DNA of 40,519 nucleotides, taken from a bacterium (GTDB taxonomy: Bacteria; Acidobacteriota; Polarisedimenticolia; Polarisedimenticolales; Polarisedimenticolaceae). The translations under genes and the position numbers were made by a program. Location of the stretch: contig JAAELQ010000318.1 in NCBI GenBank assembly GCA_024226515.1, positions 1-40,519 on the forward strand, in the 5' to 3' direction. Below the pieces are notes generated by a model that had not been told where the DNA came from, did no database searches, and saw only the letters and a program-made list of their open reading frames with translations. This document shows positions 15,871 through 23,702 of the stretch, in pieces (positions within the stretch are counted from its first letter, which is position 1; every line of letters starts with the position of its first letter).

Positions 15871-18800
15871 ATTCCCAAGCGGACAGACATCCACAAGATC
15901 ATGATCCTCGGGTCGGGCCCGATCGTCATCGGCCAGGCCTGTGAGTTCGACTACTCCGGCACGCAGGCCTGCAAGGTGCTGCGCGAGGAAGGGTTCGAGG
16001 TCGTGCTGGTCAACTCGAACCCCGCGACGATCATGACCGATCCGTCCCTGGCCGATCGGACCTACGTCGAGCCGCTCGTACCCGAGGTCGTCGAGAAGAT
16101 CGTCGAACGCGAGCGCCCCGACGCGATCTTGCCGACCGTGGGAGGGCAGACGGGGCTCAACCTGGCCGTGGCCCTCGGCGAGCGCGGCGTGCTCGAACGC
16201 TACGGCGTCCGGCTGATCGGAGCCAACCTCGAAGCGATCCACGTCGCCGAGGATCGGCAGGCGTTCAAGGCGGCGATGGAGAAGGTCGGTCTGGACGTGC
16301 CCAAGAGCGGTGCGGCGCGCACGCTGGAGCAGGCGCAGGATCTGCAGCAGCTCGTCGGCTTCCCGGTGATCGTCCGGCCCTCGTTCACCCTGGGGGGCTC
16401 GGGCGGCGGCACGGCGTACAACGTCGAGGAGTTCGACGACATCGTCCGCGCCGGGCTCGATGCCAGCCCCGTGACCGAGGTGTTGATCGAGCAGTCCGTC
16501 CTGGGCTGGAAAGAGTACGAACTGGAGTTGATGCGCGACGTCAAGGACAACGTCGTCGTCATCTGCTCGATCGAGAATTTCGACGCGATGGGCGTCCACA
16601 CCGGCGACTCGATCACCGTCGCGCCGGCGCAGACGCTGACCGACAAGGAGTACCAGCAGCTGCGCGACGCGGCGATCAAGGTGATCCGCACCGTCGGCGT
16701 CGAGACCGGCGGTTCGAACATCCAGTTCGCCGTCGACCCGGAGACCGGCCGCGTCGTCGTGATCGAGATGAACCCGCGCGTGTCGCGCTCGTCGGCCCTG
16801 GCCTCGAAGGCTACGGGCTTCCCGATCGCCAAGATCGCGGCGAAGCTCGCGGTCGGCTACACGCTGGACGAGATCCCCAACGACATCACGCGCGAGACGC
16901 CCTCGTCGTTCGAGCCGACGCTGGACTATGTCGTGGTCAAGACTCCGCGCTGGGCGTTCGAGAAGTTCCCGAAGACCGACCCAGTCCTGGGTATCCAGAT
17001 GAAGTCGGTCGGCGAGGCGATGTCGATCGGCCGTAGCTTCAAGGAGGCGCTGCAGAAGGCGATCCGTTCGCTCGAGATCGGGCGCAGCGGGATCTCCGCT
17101 CACGCCGGCGAGACGAGTGAGCCCGCTCGACTCCTGGACCGTCTGCGCACGCCGAACTGGGAGCGACTGTTCCACATCGCCCACGCGCTGCGCTGCGGCA
17201 TGTCGGTCGACGCCATTGCCGAGCTGACGCACGTCGATCCCTGGTTCCTGTCGCAGATCGAGCAGCTGGTCGACCTCGAGGGGCGGCTGCGTGGCTTCGA
17301 CCTCGACGCGCTGCCCGACGGGCTACTGGCGCGCGCGAAGCGCTGGGGCTTCTCGGATCCGCAGCTGGCCCGGCTGCTCGGCTGCAGCGAGGCCGACGTG
17401 CGGCGCCGGCGCAAGCAGCAGGGGCTGCAGCCGGTCTACAAGCGCGTGGACACCTGCGCGGCGGAGTTCGCGGCCGAGACGCCGTATCTCTACTCGACCT
17501 ACGAGGAAGAGGACGAGGCCGAACCGACCGACCGGCGCAAGGTGATGATCCTCGGCGGCGGGCCCAATCGCATCGGCCAGGGCATCGAATTCGACTACTG
17601 CTGCTGTCACGCCTCGTTCGCGCTGAACGACCTCGGCATCGAGAGCATCATGGTCAACTGCAACCCCGAGACCGTCTCGACGGACTACGACACGTCGGAC
17701 CGCCTGTACTTCGAGCCGCTGACGCTCGAGGACGTGCTGCGCATCGTGGAGACCGAGCAGCCCGAGGGCGTGATCGTGCAGTTCGGCGGTCAGACGCCGC
17801 TGGGTCTTGCGCTCGCGTTGCAGGAGAACGGCGCCCCGATTCTCGGGACGTCGCCCGACTCGATCGACCTGGCGGAGGACCGCCATCGCTTCGGCGAGCT
17901 GTTGCGGCAACTGAAGATCCCGTCGCCCGACTGGGGCACGGCCCGTTCGCTGGAAGAGGCGCGCGAGGTCGCCGCGCGAATCGGCTATCCGGTACTCGTG
18001 CGCCCGTCCTACGTCCTCGGCGGACGCGCGATGTTCATCACTCACGACGAGGGGATGCTGGCCGATACGATGCGCCGCGCGGTCGAGGCCTCGCCGGAGC
18101 ATCCGGTGTTGCTGGACCGCTTCCTCGAAGACGCGTTCGAGGTCGACGTCGACGCGGTCTCGGACGGCGAGGACGTCGTCGTCGCCGGGATCATGCAGCA
18201 CATCGAGGAGGCGGGGATTCACTCCGGCGACTCCGCGTGCGTGATCCCGCCGTACCACGAGACCGTTACGCAGAAGCTGGATCTGTTGCGCGAATACACG
18301 CGGCAGCTCGCGCGCGCGCTGAAGGTGCGCGGCCTGATGAACATCCAGTACGCGATCAAGGACGACGTGGTCTACGTGCTGGAGGTCAACCCGCGCGCCA
18401 GTCGCACCGTACCGTTCGTGGCCAAGGCGACCGGTGTGCCGTGGGCCGGCGTGGCGGCCAAGCTGATGTGCGGCGCGACGTTGAAGGAGCTCGGTCTGCT
18501 CGACGAGCCTGCCGTCATCGGGCACTTCGTCAAGGAGGCGGTGTTCCCGTTCGTGAAGTTCCCCGGCGAGGATCCGATCCTCGGACCGGAGATGCGCAGC
18601 ACGGGCGAGGTGATGGGGGTCGCGTCGACCTTCGGTACGGCCTATGCCAAGGCGCAGATGGCTGCCGGAACGCAGGTGCCGCTCGAGGGGCGTGCCTTCG
18701 TCTCGGTCAACGACAACGACAAGAACAACCTGGTGCCGATCGCGCGCGGGCTCAGCGAGCTGGGCTTTGACGTCGTCGCGACACGCGGCACCGCCGAGCA

Positions 18801-19173
18801 GCTGCAGGCGGCCGGGGTTCCGTGCGAACGCGTGTACAAGGTGCTCGAGGGCCGACCCAACGTCGTCGACATGATGAAGAACGGCGAGATCGATCTGATT
18901 CTCAACACGCCGCTCGGTGCGGACTCGTACTTCGACGAGGCCGCGCTACGCCGCGAGGCGACCCAGCGCTCGATTCCGCTGATCACGACGCTCTCCGGCG
19001 GTCACGCGATGGTCGAGGCCATCCGCCAGCTGCGTTCGGAGGAGCTGGACGTCCGCAGCCTGCAGGAGATCTACTCTCCACGCTCGGTCTCGCGTGGGCC
19101 GGAGAATGCGCCGCGGCCGAAGACCGGGCGCGGCGGTGGAAGTGTCGGGCTGGAGAGCCGACCCGATTCGTAG
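15871..19173 (+). CDS. carB: Carbamoyl-phosphate synthase large subunit
   Basis: 1100 residues if started at ATT 15871. It makes carbamoyl phosphate from bicarbonate, ammonia (delivered by CarA) and 2 ATP, for pyrimidines and arginine. Two homologous halves are visible: the carboxyphosphate half (SGPIVIGQACEFDYSGTQAC, about residue 14) and the carbamate half (ILGGGPNRIGQGIEFDY, about residue 558). An MGS-like allosteric domain (VSVNDNDKNNLVPIARGLSE) lies near residue 950. The family N-terminus PKRTDIxKI is encoded upstream of the first ATG (15901). Only ATT 15871 can include it: GAGG stands 7 nt before, and an in-frame TAG lies at 15853. The last 30 residues (Ser/Pro/Gly-rich) are an extension. 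carA is not in the window. Confidence 0.97.
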   Translation: MPKRTDIHKIMILGSGPIVIGQACEFDYSGTQACKVLREEGFEVVLVNSNPATIMTDPSLADRTYVEPLVPEVVEKIVERERPDAILPTVGGQTGLNLAVALGERGVLERYGVRLIGANLEAIHVAEDRQAFKAAMEKVGLDVPKSGAARTLEQAQDLQQLVGFPVIVRPSFTLGGSGGGTAYNVEEFDDIVRAGLDASPVTEVLIEQSVLGWKEYELELMRDVKDNVVVICSIENFDAMGVHTGDSITVAPAQTLTDKEYQQLRDAAIKVIRTVGVETGGSNIQFAVDPETGRVVVIEMNPRVSRSSALASKATGFPIAKIAAKLAVGYTLDEIPNDITRETPSSFEPTLDYVVVKTPRWAFEKFPKTDPVLGIQMKSVGEAMSIGRSFKEALQKAIRSLEIGRSGISAHAGETSEPARLLDRLRTPNWERLFHIAHALRCGMSVDAIAELTHVDPWFLSQIEQLVDLEGRLRGFDLDALPDGLLARAKRWGFSDPQLARLLGCSEADVRRRRKQQGLQPVYKRVDTCAAEFAAETPYLYSTYEEEDEAEPTDRRKVMILGGGPNRIGQGIEFDYCCCHASFALNDLGIESIMVNCNPETVSTDYDTSDRLYFEPLTLEDVLRIVETEQPEGVIVQFGGQTPLGLALALQENGAPILGTSPDSIDLAEDRHRFGELLRQLKIPSPDWGTARSLEEAREVAARIGYPVLVRPSYVLGGRAMFITHDEGMLADTMRRAVEASPEHPVLLDRFLEDAFEVDVDAVSDGEDVVVAGIMQHIEEAGIHSGDSACVIPPYHETVTQKLDLLREYTRQLARALKVRGLMNIQYAIKDDVVYVLEVNPRASRTVPFVAKATGVPWAGVAAKLMCGATLKELGLLDEPAVIGHFVKEAVFPFVKFPGEDPILGPEMRSTGEVMGVASTFGTAYAKAQMAAGTQVPLEGRAFVSVNDNDKNNLVPIARGLSELGFDVVATRGTAEQLQAAGVPCERVYKVLEGRPNVVDMMKNGEIDLILNTPLGADSYFDEAALRREATQRSIPLITTLSGGHAMVEAIRQLRSEELDVRSLQEIYSPRSVSRGPENAPRPKTGRGGGSVGLESRPDS

Positions 19174-19185
19174 GCCGCATCGAAT

Positions 19186-19629
19186 CTAGCCGTGGTCGTG
19201 GTCGTGCTCGTGGCCCTCGCCGTGGTCGTGTCCGTGTTCTTCTGTGCCGACCTCGGTGTGCGCGCTCCAGCGATCGAAATCCTTGGTCTTGACCGACAGC
19301 TGCACCGGCATCCTGGCACCGGGTTTCAGGTCGCGCGCTGGAGTCGGCCCGAGCTCTTTCCCGTTGGATAGATGGACCTCGACGCGAACCCCCAGCAGTG
19401 TTTCGTCCGTCGTGTTCTGCACCGCCCCGACGAACGCCTTCACGCGATCGTCGTAGGCCAGAGTCAGCCGCGCGCCCTTGCGCGTCGAATCGAGCGTCTC
19501 CGATAGTCCGAGCTCGGTGCCCGGCTCTTCCCCCGACCCGCTTGGCGTGGTGTCTCCCGAGAGCGCCATGCCGCCGCCGAGAGCGGTGGTGAGAAGACTG
19601 ACGCAGAGAACGATCAAGGCTCGTCGCAT
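19186..19629 (-). CDS. Secreted protein with His/Asp-rich C-terminal tail
   Basis: 147 residues; an adjacent ATG at 19632 is equally in frame, but 19629 has better spacing (8 nt) from GGAGG. A signal peptide is clear (MRRALIVLCVSLLTTALGGG with MALS following). A beta-rich middle (LTLAYDDRVKAFVGAVQNTT, then LLGVRVEVHLSNGKELGPTP) resembles the FxLYD-type domains of secreted proteins. The end is a His/Asp/Glu/Gly tail (EEHGHDHGEGHEHDHDHG), a likely metal-binding segment. Last gene of the envelope operon, 25 nt after rfaE2. It converges with carB across 12 nt without a visible terminator. Function unknown. Confidence 0.75.
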   Translation of the reverse strand: MRRALIVLCVSLLTTALGGGMALSGDTTPSGSGEEPGTELGLSETLDSTRKGARLTLAYDDRVKAFVGAVQNTTDETLLGVRVEVHLSNGKELGPTPARDLKPGARMPVQLSVKTKDFDRWSAHTEVGTEEHGHDHGEGHEHDHDHG

Positions 19630-19654
19630 CATCAGAACCTCCAGACGCTCGGGG

Positions 19655-20134
19655 CTACGAATCCTGCAGACGCTGGATCATCTCGGTCGTGGCGTGGTCC
19701 TTCGGGTCGCCGACGATCGCCACGCGGATCCCCAGCTCGTCGGCGACGGCACGCTCGGGGACGTTCTCGGCGGTGTAGTCCGTGCCCTTGCAGTGAACGT
19801 CCGGTCGCAGCTCGCGCAGCAGCGGCTCGACGCTCAGCTCCGAAAAGACCGTGACGAAGTCGACGCAGGAGAAGCCGGCCAGCAGCTCGGCGCGCTCGGC
19901 CTGAGTCACGACGGGACGCGACGGCCCCTTGAGCTTACGCGCGGACGCATCCGCGTTGACCGCGACGACCAGGCGATCCGCCTCGGCGGCTGCACCCTGT
20001 AGATAACGCAGGTGGCCCACGTGCAGGATGTCGAACAGGCCGTTGGCCAGCGCGACCGTCTCGCCGCGGCCGCGCAGCTCGCGCAGTGCCTCGACGAGTG
20101 CCGGACGCTCGAGGACCTTCGACGGAGCGCTCAC
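19655..20134 (-). CDS. rfaE2: D-glycero-beta-D-manno-heptose 1-phosphate adenylyltransferase
   Basis: 159 residues from GTG 20134, which overlaps the rfaE1 stop (GTGA). It transfers AMP from ATP to heptose 1-phosphate, giving ADP-heptose for LPS inner core. The nucleotidyltransferase HxGH motif is His38-Val-Gly-His41 within NGLFDILHVGHLRYL. The C-terminal CKGTDYTAENVPE is typical of the RfaE2 domain. In enterics it is fused to the kinase as HldE; here the two activities are separate adjacent genes. Note no ATG start is available. Confidence 0.93.
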   Translation of the reverse strand: MSAPSKVLERPALVEALRELRGRGETVALANGLFDILHVGHLRYLQGAAAEADRLVVAVNADASARKLKGPSRPVVTQAERAELLAGFSCVDFVTVFSELSVEPLLRELRPDVHCKGTDYTAENVPERAVADELGIRVAIVGDPKDHATTEMIQRLQDS

Positions 20135-21147
20135 TCGGTGTCCTCCCGGATGGCGTGCAACAGCTCGTCGCTGTCGATCGTCGCGGTGCCGGATTTGACG
20201 ACGACCAGACCCGCCGCGTAGTTGGACAGCCGCGCGGCGTCCGCCGGGGCGGCGCCGCAGACGAGCGCCAGCGTGAAGGCCGCGATCACCGTGTCGCCCG
20301 CGCCGGTCACATCTGCGATCTCGTCGGTGCCGTAGGCCTCGATGTGCAACGGGCGACTGCCGCGGCCCAGCAGCGACATGCCGCGGGCGCCGCGTGTGAT
20401 CAACACCGATGTGTTGTTCGTGCGACGCAGCAGGCGCTTCCCGGCCGCGACGACGGTCGCATCGTTTTCCAGCGTGGCGTCCAGCGCCAGCTCGACCTCT
20501 TCCTGGTTCGGGGTACAGGCCGATACGCCGTTGAACTCGGTGATGCGCGCCCGCGAGTCGACCGTGACGGGCTTGTCCTGCTTGACGGCGCGTCGCAACT
20601 GCGCCCCGAAGCGCGACGGAGACGCGGCGCCGTAGCCGTAGTCGGCGACGAGCAGGCCCTCGCCGCGCTCGAGCGCGGCCTCCAGGTTGCGGCGCAGGCG
20701 GCGCGCCGTGTCTGCCGGAAGCTCGGCGCGCCGCGCGCCACGGTCGATGCGCACGATCTGCTGACGCCGCGTGTGGATCCCGCCCGCAAGGACGCGACTC
20801 TTGCACGGCGTGTCGTAGCCGTCGACGGCGATGATCTTCGAGGTCGTGATGCCGCTGGCCCGGAACTGGCGTACGAGGCCGCGTCCGGCGGCGTCGCGGC
20901 CGACGACGCCGACGGGGATCGGCCGCGCGCCGAGCGCGCGGAGGTTGGCCACGCTGTTCGCTCCGCCCCCGGGGACGAGCACGGTCCGGGCGTGATCGAG
21001 AACCAGGACCGGCGCCTCGCGCGAGACACGCGCGATGTCGCCATGGACGAACTCGTCGACGACCAGGTCGCCGAGTACGGCGACCTTCCGTCCCGCGAAT
21101 CGCGCGACGATCTCGCCGAGTCGTTCGGCATCCCGTTTGCGGATCAT
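20131..21147 (-). CDS. rfaE1: D-glycero-beta-D-manno-heptose-7-phosphate kinase
   Basis: 338 residues from ATG 21147, overlapping the gmhB stop (ATGA). The frame stays open upstream across gmhB, but MIRKRDAERLGEIVARFAGR fits the family start. A PfkB/ribokinase-fold enzyme that phosphorylates heptose 7-phosphate at C1. VAVLGDLVVDEFVHG and VPGGGANSVANLRALGA form the substrate lid region, and DVTGAGDTVIAAFTLAL is the PfkB signature with the catalytic Asp. Product feeds GmhB, then RfaE2. gmhA and hldD are not in this window. Confidence 0.94.
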   Translation of the reverse strand: MIRKRDAERLGEIVARFAGRKVAVLGDLVVDEFVHGDIARVSREAPVLVLDHARTVLVPGGGANSVANLRALGARPIPVGVVGRDAAGRGLVRQFRASGITTSKIIAVDGYDTPCKSRVLAGGIHTRRQQIVRIDRGARRAELPADTARRLRRNLEAALERGEGLLVADYGYGAASPSRFGAQLRRAVKQDKPVTVDSRARITEFNGVSACTPNQEEVELALDATLENDATVVAAGKRLLRRTNNTSVLITRGARGMSLLGRGSRPLHIEAYGTDEIADVTGAGDTVIAAFTLALVCGAAPADAARLSNYAAGLVVVKSGTATIDSDELLHAIREDTE

Positions 21148-21731
21148 CCGCCGTTCTCCGAGGCGTGCTGCAGGATCCAGCGCGTCGCCTCCCACAGGTT
21201 CTCGGCGACGTGGGCCGGCCGGGCGTGCTCGGGGATCGAGCCGTCCTCCAGCGTGCGACGGCCGACGCCGGTCAACACCAGCACCGGCGTCGCGCCCGCG
21301 GCCGCGCCCGCGGCCATGTCGAACGCGCGGTCGCCGACCATGTACGACGCCGAGAGGTCGATCCCCATCTCGTCGCGCGCCCGCAGCAGCATGCCGGCTT
21401 TCGGCTTGCGGCAGTCGCAGTCGTCGCGGTAGGGCGGCGCTCCTTCGTCGGGATGGTGCGGGCAGTAGTAGATGCCGTCCAGGCGCGCCCCGGACTCGGC
21501 CAGCAGGTGCCGCAGCCGGTCGTGCACCTCGGCCAGCCGGCTCTCGTCGAGCATTCCGCGGGCCACCCCCGACTGATTGGTGATCGCCACGGTCTGCCAA
21601 CCGGCCTCGTTGGCGGCGCGCACGGCATCCGCGCTGCGCTCGATCAGCGTCAGGCGCTCGACGTGATCGACGTAGCCGACCTCCTCGTTGAGAGTCCCGT
21701 CGCGGTCCAGCAGGATTGCCCGTCTACCCAT
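21144..21731 (-). CDS. gmhB: D-glycero-beta-D-manno-heptose-1,7-bisphosphate 7-phosphatase
   Basis: 195 residues. HAD-superfamily phosphatase that removes the 7-phosphate before nucleotide activation. The nucleophile motif is LLDRDGTLN near residue 8; ITNQSGVARG is motif II; YMVGDRAFDMAAG is motif IV. A zinc loop is visible as CPHHP followed about 11 residues later by CDC. A possible -10 (TTTGCTAGACT) lies just upstream on this strand, near 21739-21748. It starts 46 nt after lpxL, the largest gap in the operon, which contains a 7-bp hairpin. Confidence 0.94.
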   Translation of the reverse strand: MGRRAILLDRDGTLNEEVGYVDHVERLTLIERSADAVRAANEAGWQTVAITNQSGVARGMLDESRLAEVHDRLRHLLAESGARLDGIYYCPHHPDEGAPPYRDDCDCRKPKAGMLLRARDEMGIDLSASYMVGDRAFDMAAGAAAGATPVLVLTGVGRRTLEDGSIPEHARPAHVAENLWEATRWILQHASENGG

Positions 21732-21752
21732 CCGCGCCAGTCTAGCAAAGCT

Positions 21753-21772
21753 GCGTTCCGGCGGTGGAACGC
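21753..21772 (-). other. Hairpin in the lpxL-gmhB gap
   Basis: GCGTTCC at 21753-21759 and GGAACGC at 21766-21772 form a perfect 7-bp stem with a 6-nt loop. It lies just after the lpxL stop on the minus strand, followed by AGCTTTGCTAG. There is no real T-run, so it may be an RNA stability or partial termination element inside the operon. Confidence 0.45.
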
Positions 21773-21777
21773 GGAGT

Positions 21778-22677
21778 CTACGTGGTCGGGCGCCGGGGCT
21801 GGGTCTTCCAGCGTCGGTGCATCCAGAGCCAGAGGTGCGGGTACTCGCGAACCCAGCGCTCGATGGTCGCGGTGCAACGCGCGGTCAGCTCCAGCACGTC
21901 GGCCTCTCGATCCTCTCCCGGCGTGAACTCGACCTCGGGCTCGTAGACGACGCGATACGTTCCGTCCGGCTGCGGCACGCAGAACGTGGGGATGACCGCC
22001 GCCCGGGTACGGCGTGCGACGAGCGCCAGCGTCGGCGTCGTCGAGGCCTGGCGACCGAAGAACGGCACGAACACACCGTCACGCCGCGCGTCCTGGTCGA
22101 TCACGATCGCGACGCCCCAGCCCTCGCGCAGCGAGCGGATGATCTCGCGCACCGCGCGGCGCTTGTGGATGATGCGGTTGCCCGAGCGACAGCGCAGGCG
22201 CGCGAGGATCTGTTCCAGATAAGGGTTGTCGAGCGGTCGCGTGACCAGCGCGAGGGGCAACTCGAGGAAGCCCTGCATCATCGCCGTCAGCTCCCAGTGC
22301 CCGAAGTGGCCCGAGAACAGCAACACGCCGTTGCCCTTCGCGTAGGCTGCCCGTAGGTGCTCCAATCCCTCGTAGTGCACCAGCGTGCCGATCTGGCCCG
22401 CGTGCATCCGGCTGAAGTTCAGCGTGTCGAGCGTGATCCGGCCGAAGTGGCGCCAGCAGGCGCGCAGCGTGGCCCGCGCCTCGGCGGGGGAGATGTTGCC
22501 GTCGTAGGCCTGGGCGAGGTTGTCGAGCGCGATGGCGCGATGGCGGCGGTCCACGACGTAGCCCAGCGTGCCGCCGAGGCTGCCCAGGCCGAGGATGAAG
22601 CGCCGCGGCAGCAGACGCGCCGCGGCGAGCAACCCGCGGAAGATCGCGGCCTCGATCCGATAGCGCGTCGTCGCCAA
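21778..22677 (-). CDS. lpxL: Lipid A biosynthesis acyltransferase (LpxL/HtrB family)
   Basis: 299 residues from a TTG at 22677; AGGG lies 6 nt upstream and no ATG or GTG suits the family N-terminus. It adds a secondary acyl chain to Kdo-lipid A at the inner membrane. The N-terminal membrane anchor (FRGLLAAARLLPRRFILGLG) is followed by the catalytic HX4E motif His124-Phe-Gly-His-Trp-Glu129 in SGHFGHWEL, and later by VIDQDARRDGVFVPFFGRQA and YPHLWLWMHRRWKTQPR, the classical ending. The start lies 3 nt from the lpxK stop. Acyl-chain specificity cannot be told from sequence. Confidence 0.92.
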   Translation of the reverse strand: MATTRYRIEAAIFRGLLAAARLLPRRFILGLGSLGGTLGYVVDRRHRAIALDNLAQAYDGNISPAEARATLRACWRHFGRITLDTLNFSRMHAGQIGTLVHYEGLEHLRAAYAKGNGVLLFSGHFGHWELTAMMQGFLELPLALVTRPLDNPYLEQILARLRCRSGNRIIHKRRAVREIIRSLREGWGVAIVIDQDARRDGVFVPFFGRQASTTPTLALVARRTRAAVIPTFCVPQPDGTYRVVYEPEVEFTPGEDREADVLELTARCTATIERWVREYPHLWLWMHRRWKTQPRRPTT

Positions 22678-22679
22678 GC

Positions 22680-23702
22680 TCAGCCCTCTCGCCCAGGCAG
22701 CGCGTCGAGCGCCGCCAGCAGCGGGTCCGCGTCCCAGATCGCGGCCTCGATGCGCCAGGTGAGGATCGCGGAGCATGGGTGCTTCGGCACCCGGCCGAGC
22801 ATGCGGGCCCGGTCCTTCTCCGTCGTCACCAGCGGAGCCCCCTCGTTCTGCGCCTCGCGCAGCAGGCGCGCGATCTCCTCGGTGGAGAAAGAATGATGAT
22901 CGCGGAACGCGTGAAATCCCGCCAGCGCGACACCGGCCCGCTCGAGGTCGCCGCGAAAGGCGTCCGGGTTGCCGATGCCGCAGAACGCGACGGCCCGCGC
23001 GGGTCGCTCGGCCGCAGCGCCCTTCGCGTCGAAGAAGCCCACGCCCCGGTGACCCGCGCGTAGCAACGGCGCGGTAGGGTTGTGCTTGCGCACCTCGGCC
23101 GCGAGCGCGTCCAGCGGACGGTCGGCCTCCGAGCGCGTCGCCAGGATCACGTCCGCGCGCGACAGCGAGCTCGGCGGTTCGCGCAGCAGGCCCGCGGGAA
23201 GCAGTCGGCCGTTGCCGAACGGGGCGTTCGCGTCGACGAGAACCAGATCGAGATCGCGCCGCAGGCGGCGGTGCTGGAAGCCGTCGTCGAGGATCACGAC
23301 GTCCGCGCCCAGGCGTAACGCCTCGGCCGCGCCGCGCACCCGGTCCGAGCCGACGACGACCCGCGCTCCGGGCAGGGACCGCGCGAGCAGGAACGGCTCG
23401 TCGCCGCATTCCTCCGCGGCGACGCTCGGTCCCGAGCCGTCCGACACGACGAGCGGACCGGCGCCCGCGCGGCCGCCGTATCCGCGGCTGACCACCGCGG
23501 GCACCCGGCCACGTTCCTGGAGACGCTCCGCGATCCACGCGACGACCGGAGTCTTGCCCGTCCCGCCGACCGTCAGGTTGCCGACGCTGACCACGGGCAG
23601 CGCCGCCGCGCAGGTGGCACCGGGGCGGTCGTAGTGCCGGTTGCGCAGGCGCACGACGCCGCGGAACAAGAGGGCCGGCAGGCGCAGCAGGAAGCCCGTC
23701 AT
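22680..23702 (-). CDS. lpxK: Tetraacyldisaccharide 4'-kinase
   Basis: 340 residues. It phosphorylates the 4' position of the lipid A disaccharide at the inner membrane. The N-terminal hydrophobic anchor (GFLLRLPALLFRGVVRLRN) precedes VVSVGNLTVGGTGKTP, the P-loop, and VSRGYGG. DVVILDDGFQHRRLRRDLDL is the second signature. The ATG overlaps the waaA stop (ATGA), and the stop is 2 nt from the lpxL start, so translation is probably coupled. Confidence 0.95.
   Translation of the reverse strand: MTGFLLRLPALLFRGVVRLRNRHYDRPGATCAAALPVVSVGNLTVGGTGKTPVVAWIAERLQERGRVPAVVSRGYGGRAGAGPLVVSDGSGPSVAAEECGDEPFLLARSLPGARVVVGSDRVRGAAEALRLGADVVILDDGFQHRRLRRDLDLVLVDANAPFGNGRLLPAGLLREPPSSLSRADVILATRSEADRPLDALAAEVRKHNPTAPLLRAGHRGVGFFDAKGAAAERPARAVAFCGIGNPDAFRGDLERAGVALAGFHAFRDHHSFSTEEIARLLREAQNEGAPLVTTEKDRARMLGRVPKHPCSAILTWRIEAAIWDADPLLAALDALPGREG

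Noticed and set aside
15901..15903. ATG as the carB start
   Set aside because: It would remove the conserved PKRTDIxKI N-terminus that is encoded in frame just upstream; ATT 15871 with GAGG fits better.
22678..23538. N-terminal extension of lpxL across lpxK
   Set aside because: The upstream part is lpxK read in another frame, rich in Arg and Gly; LpxL is complete from TTG 22677.
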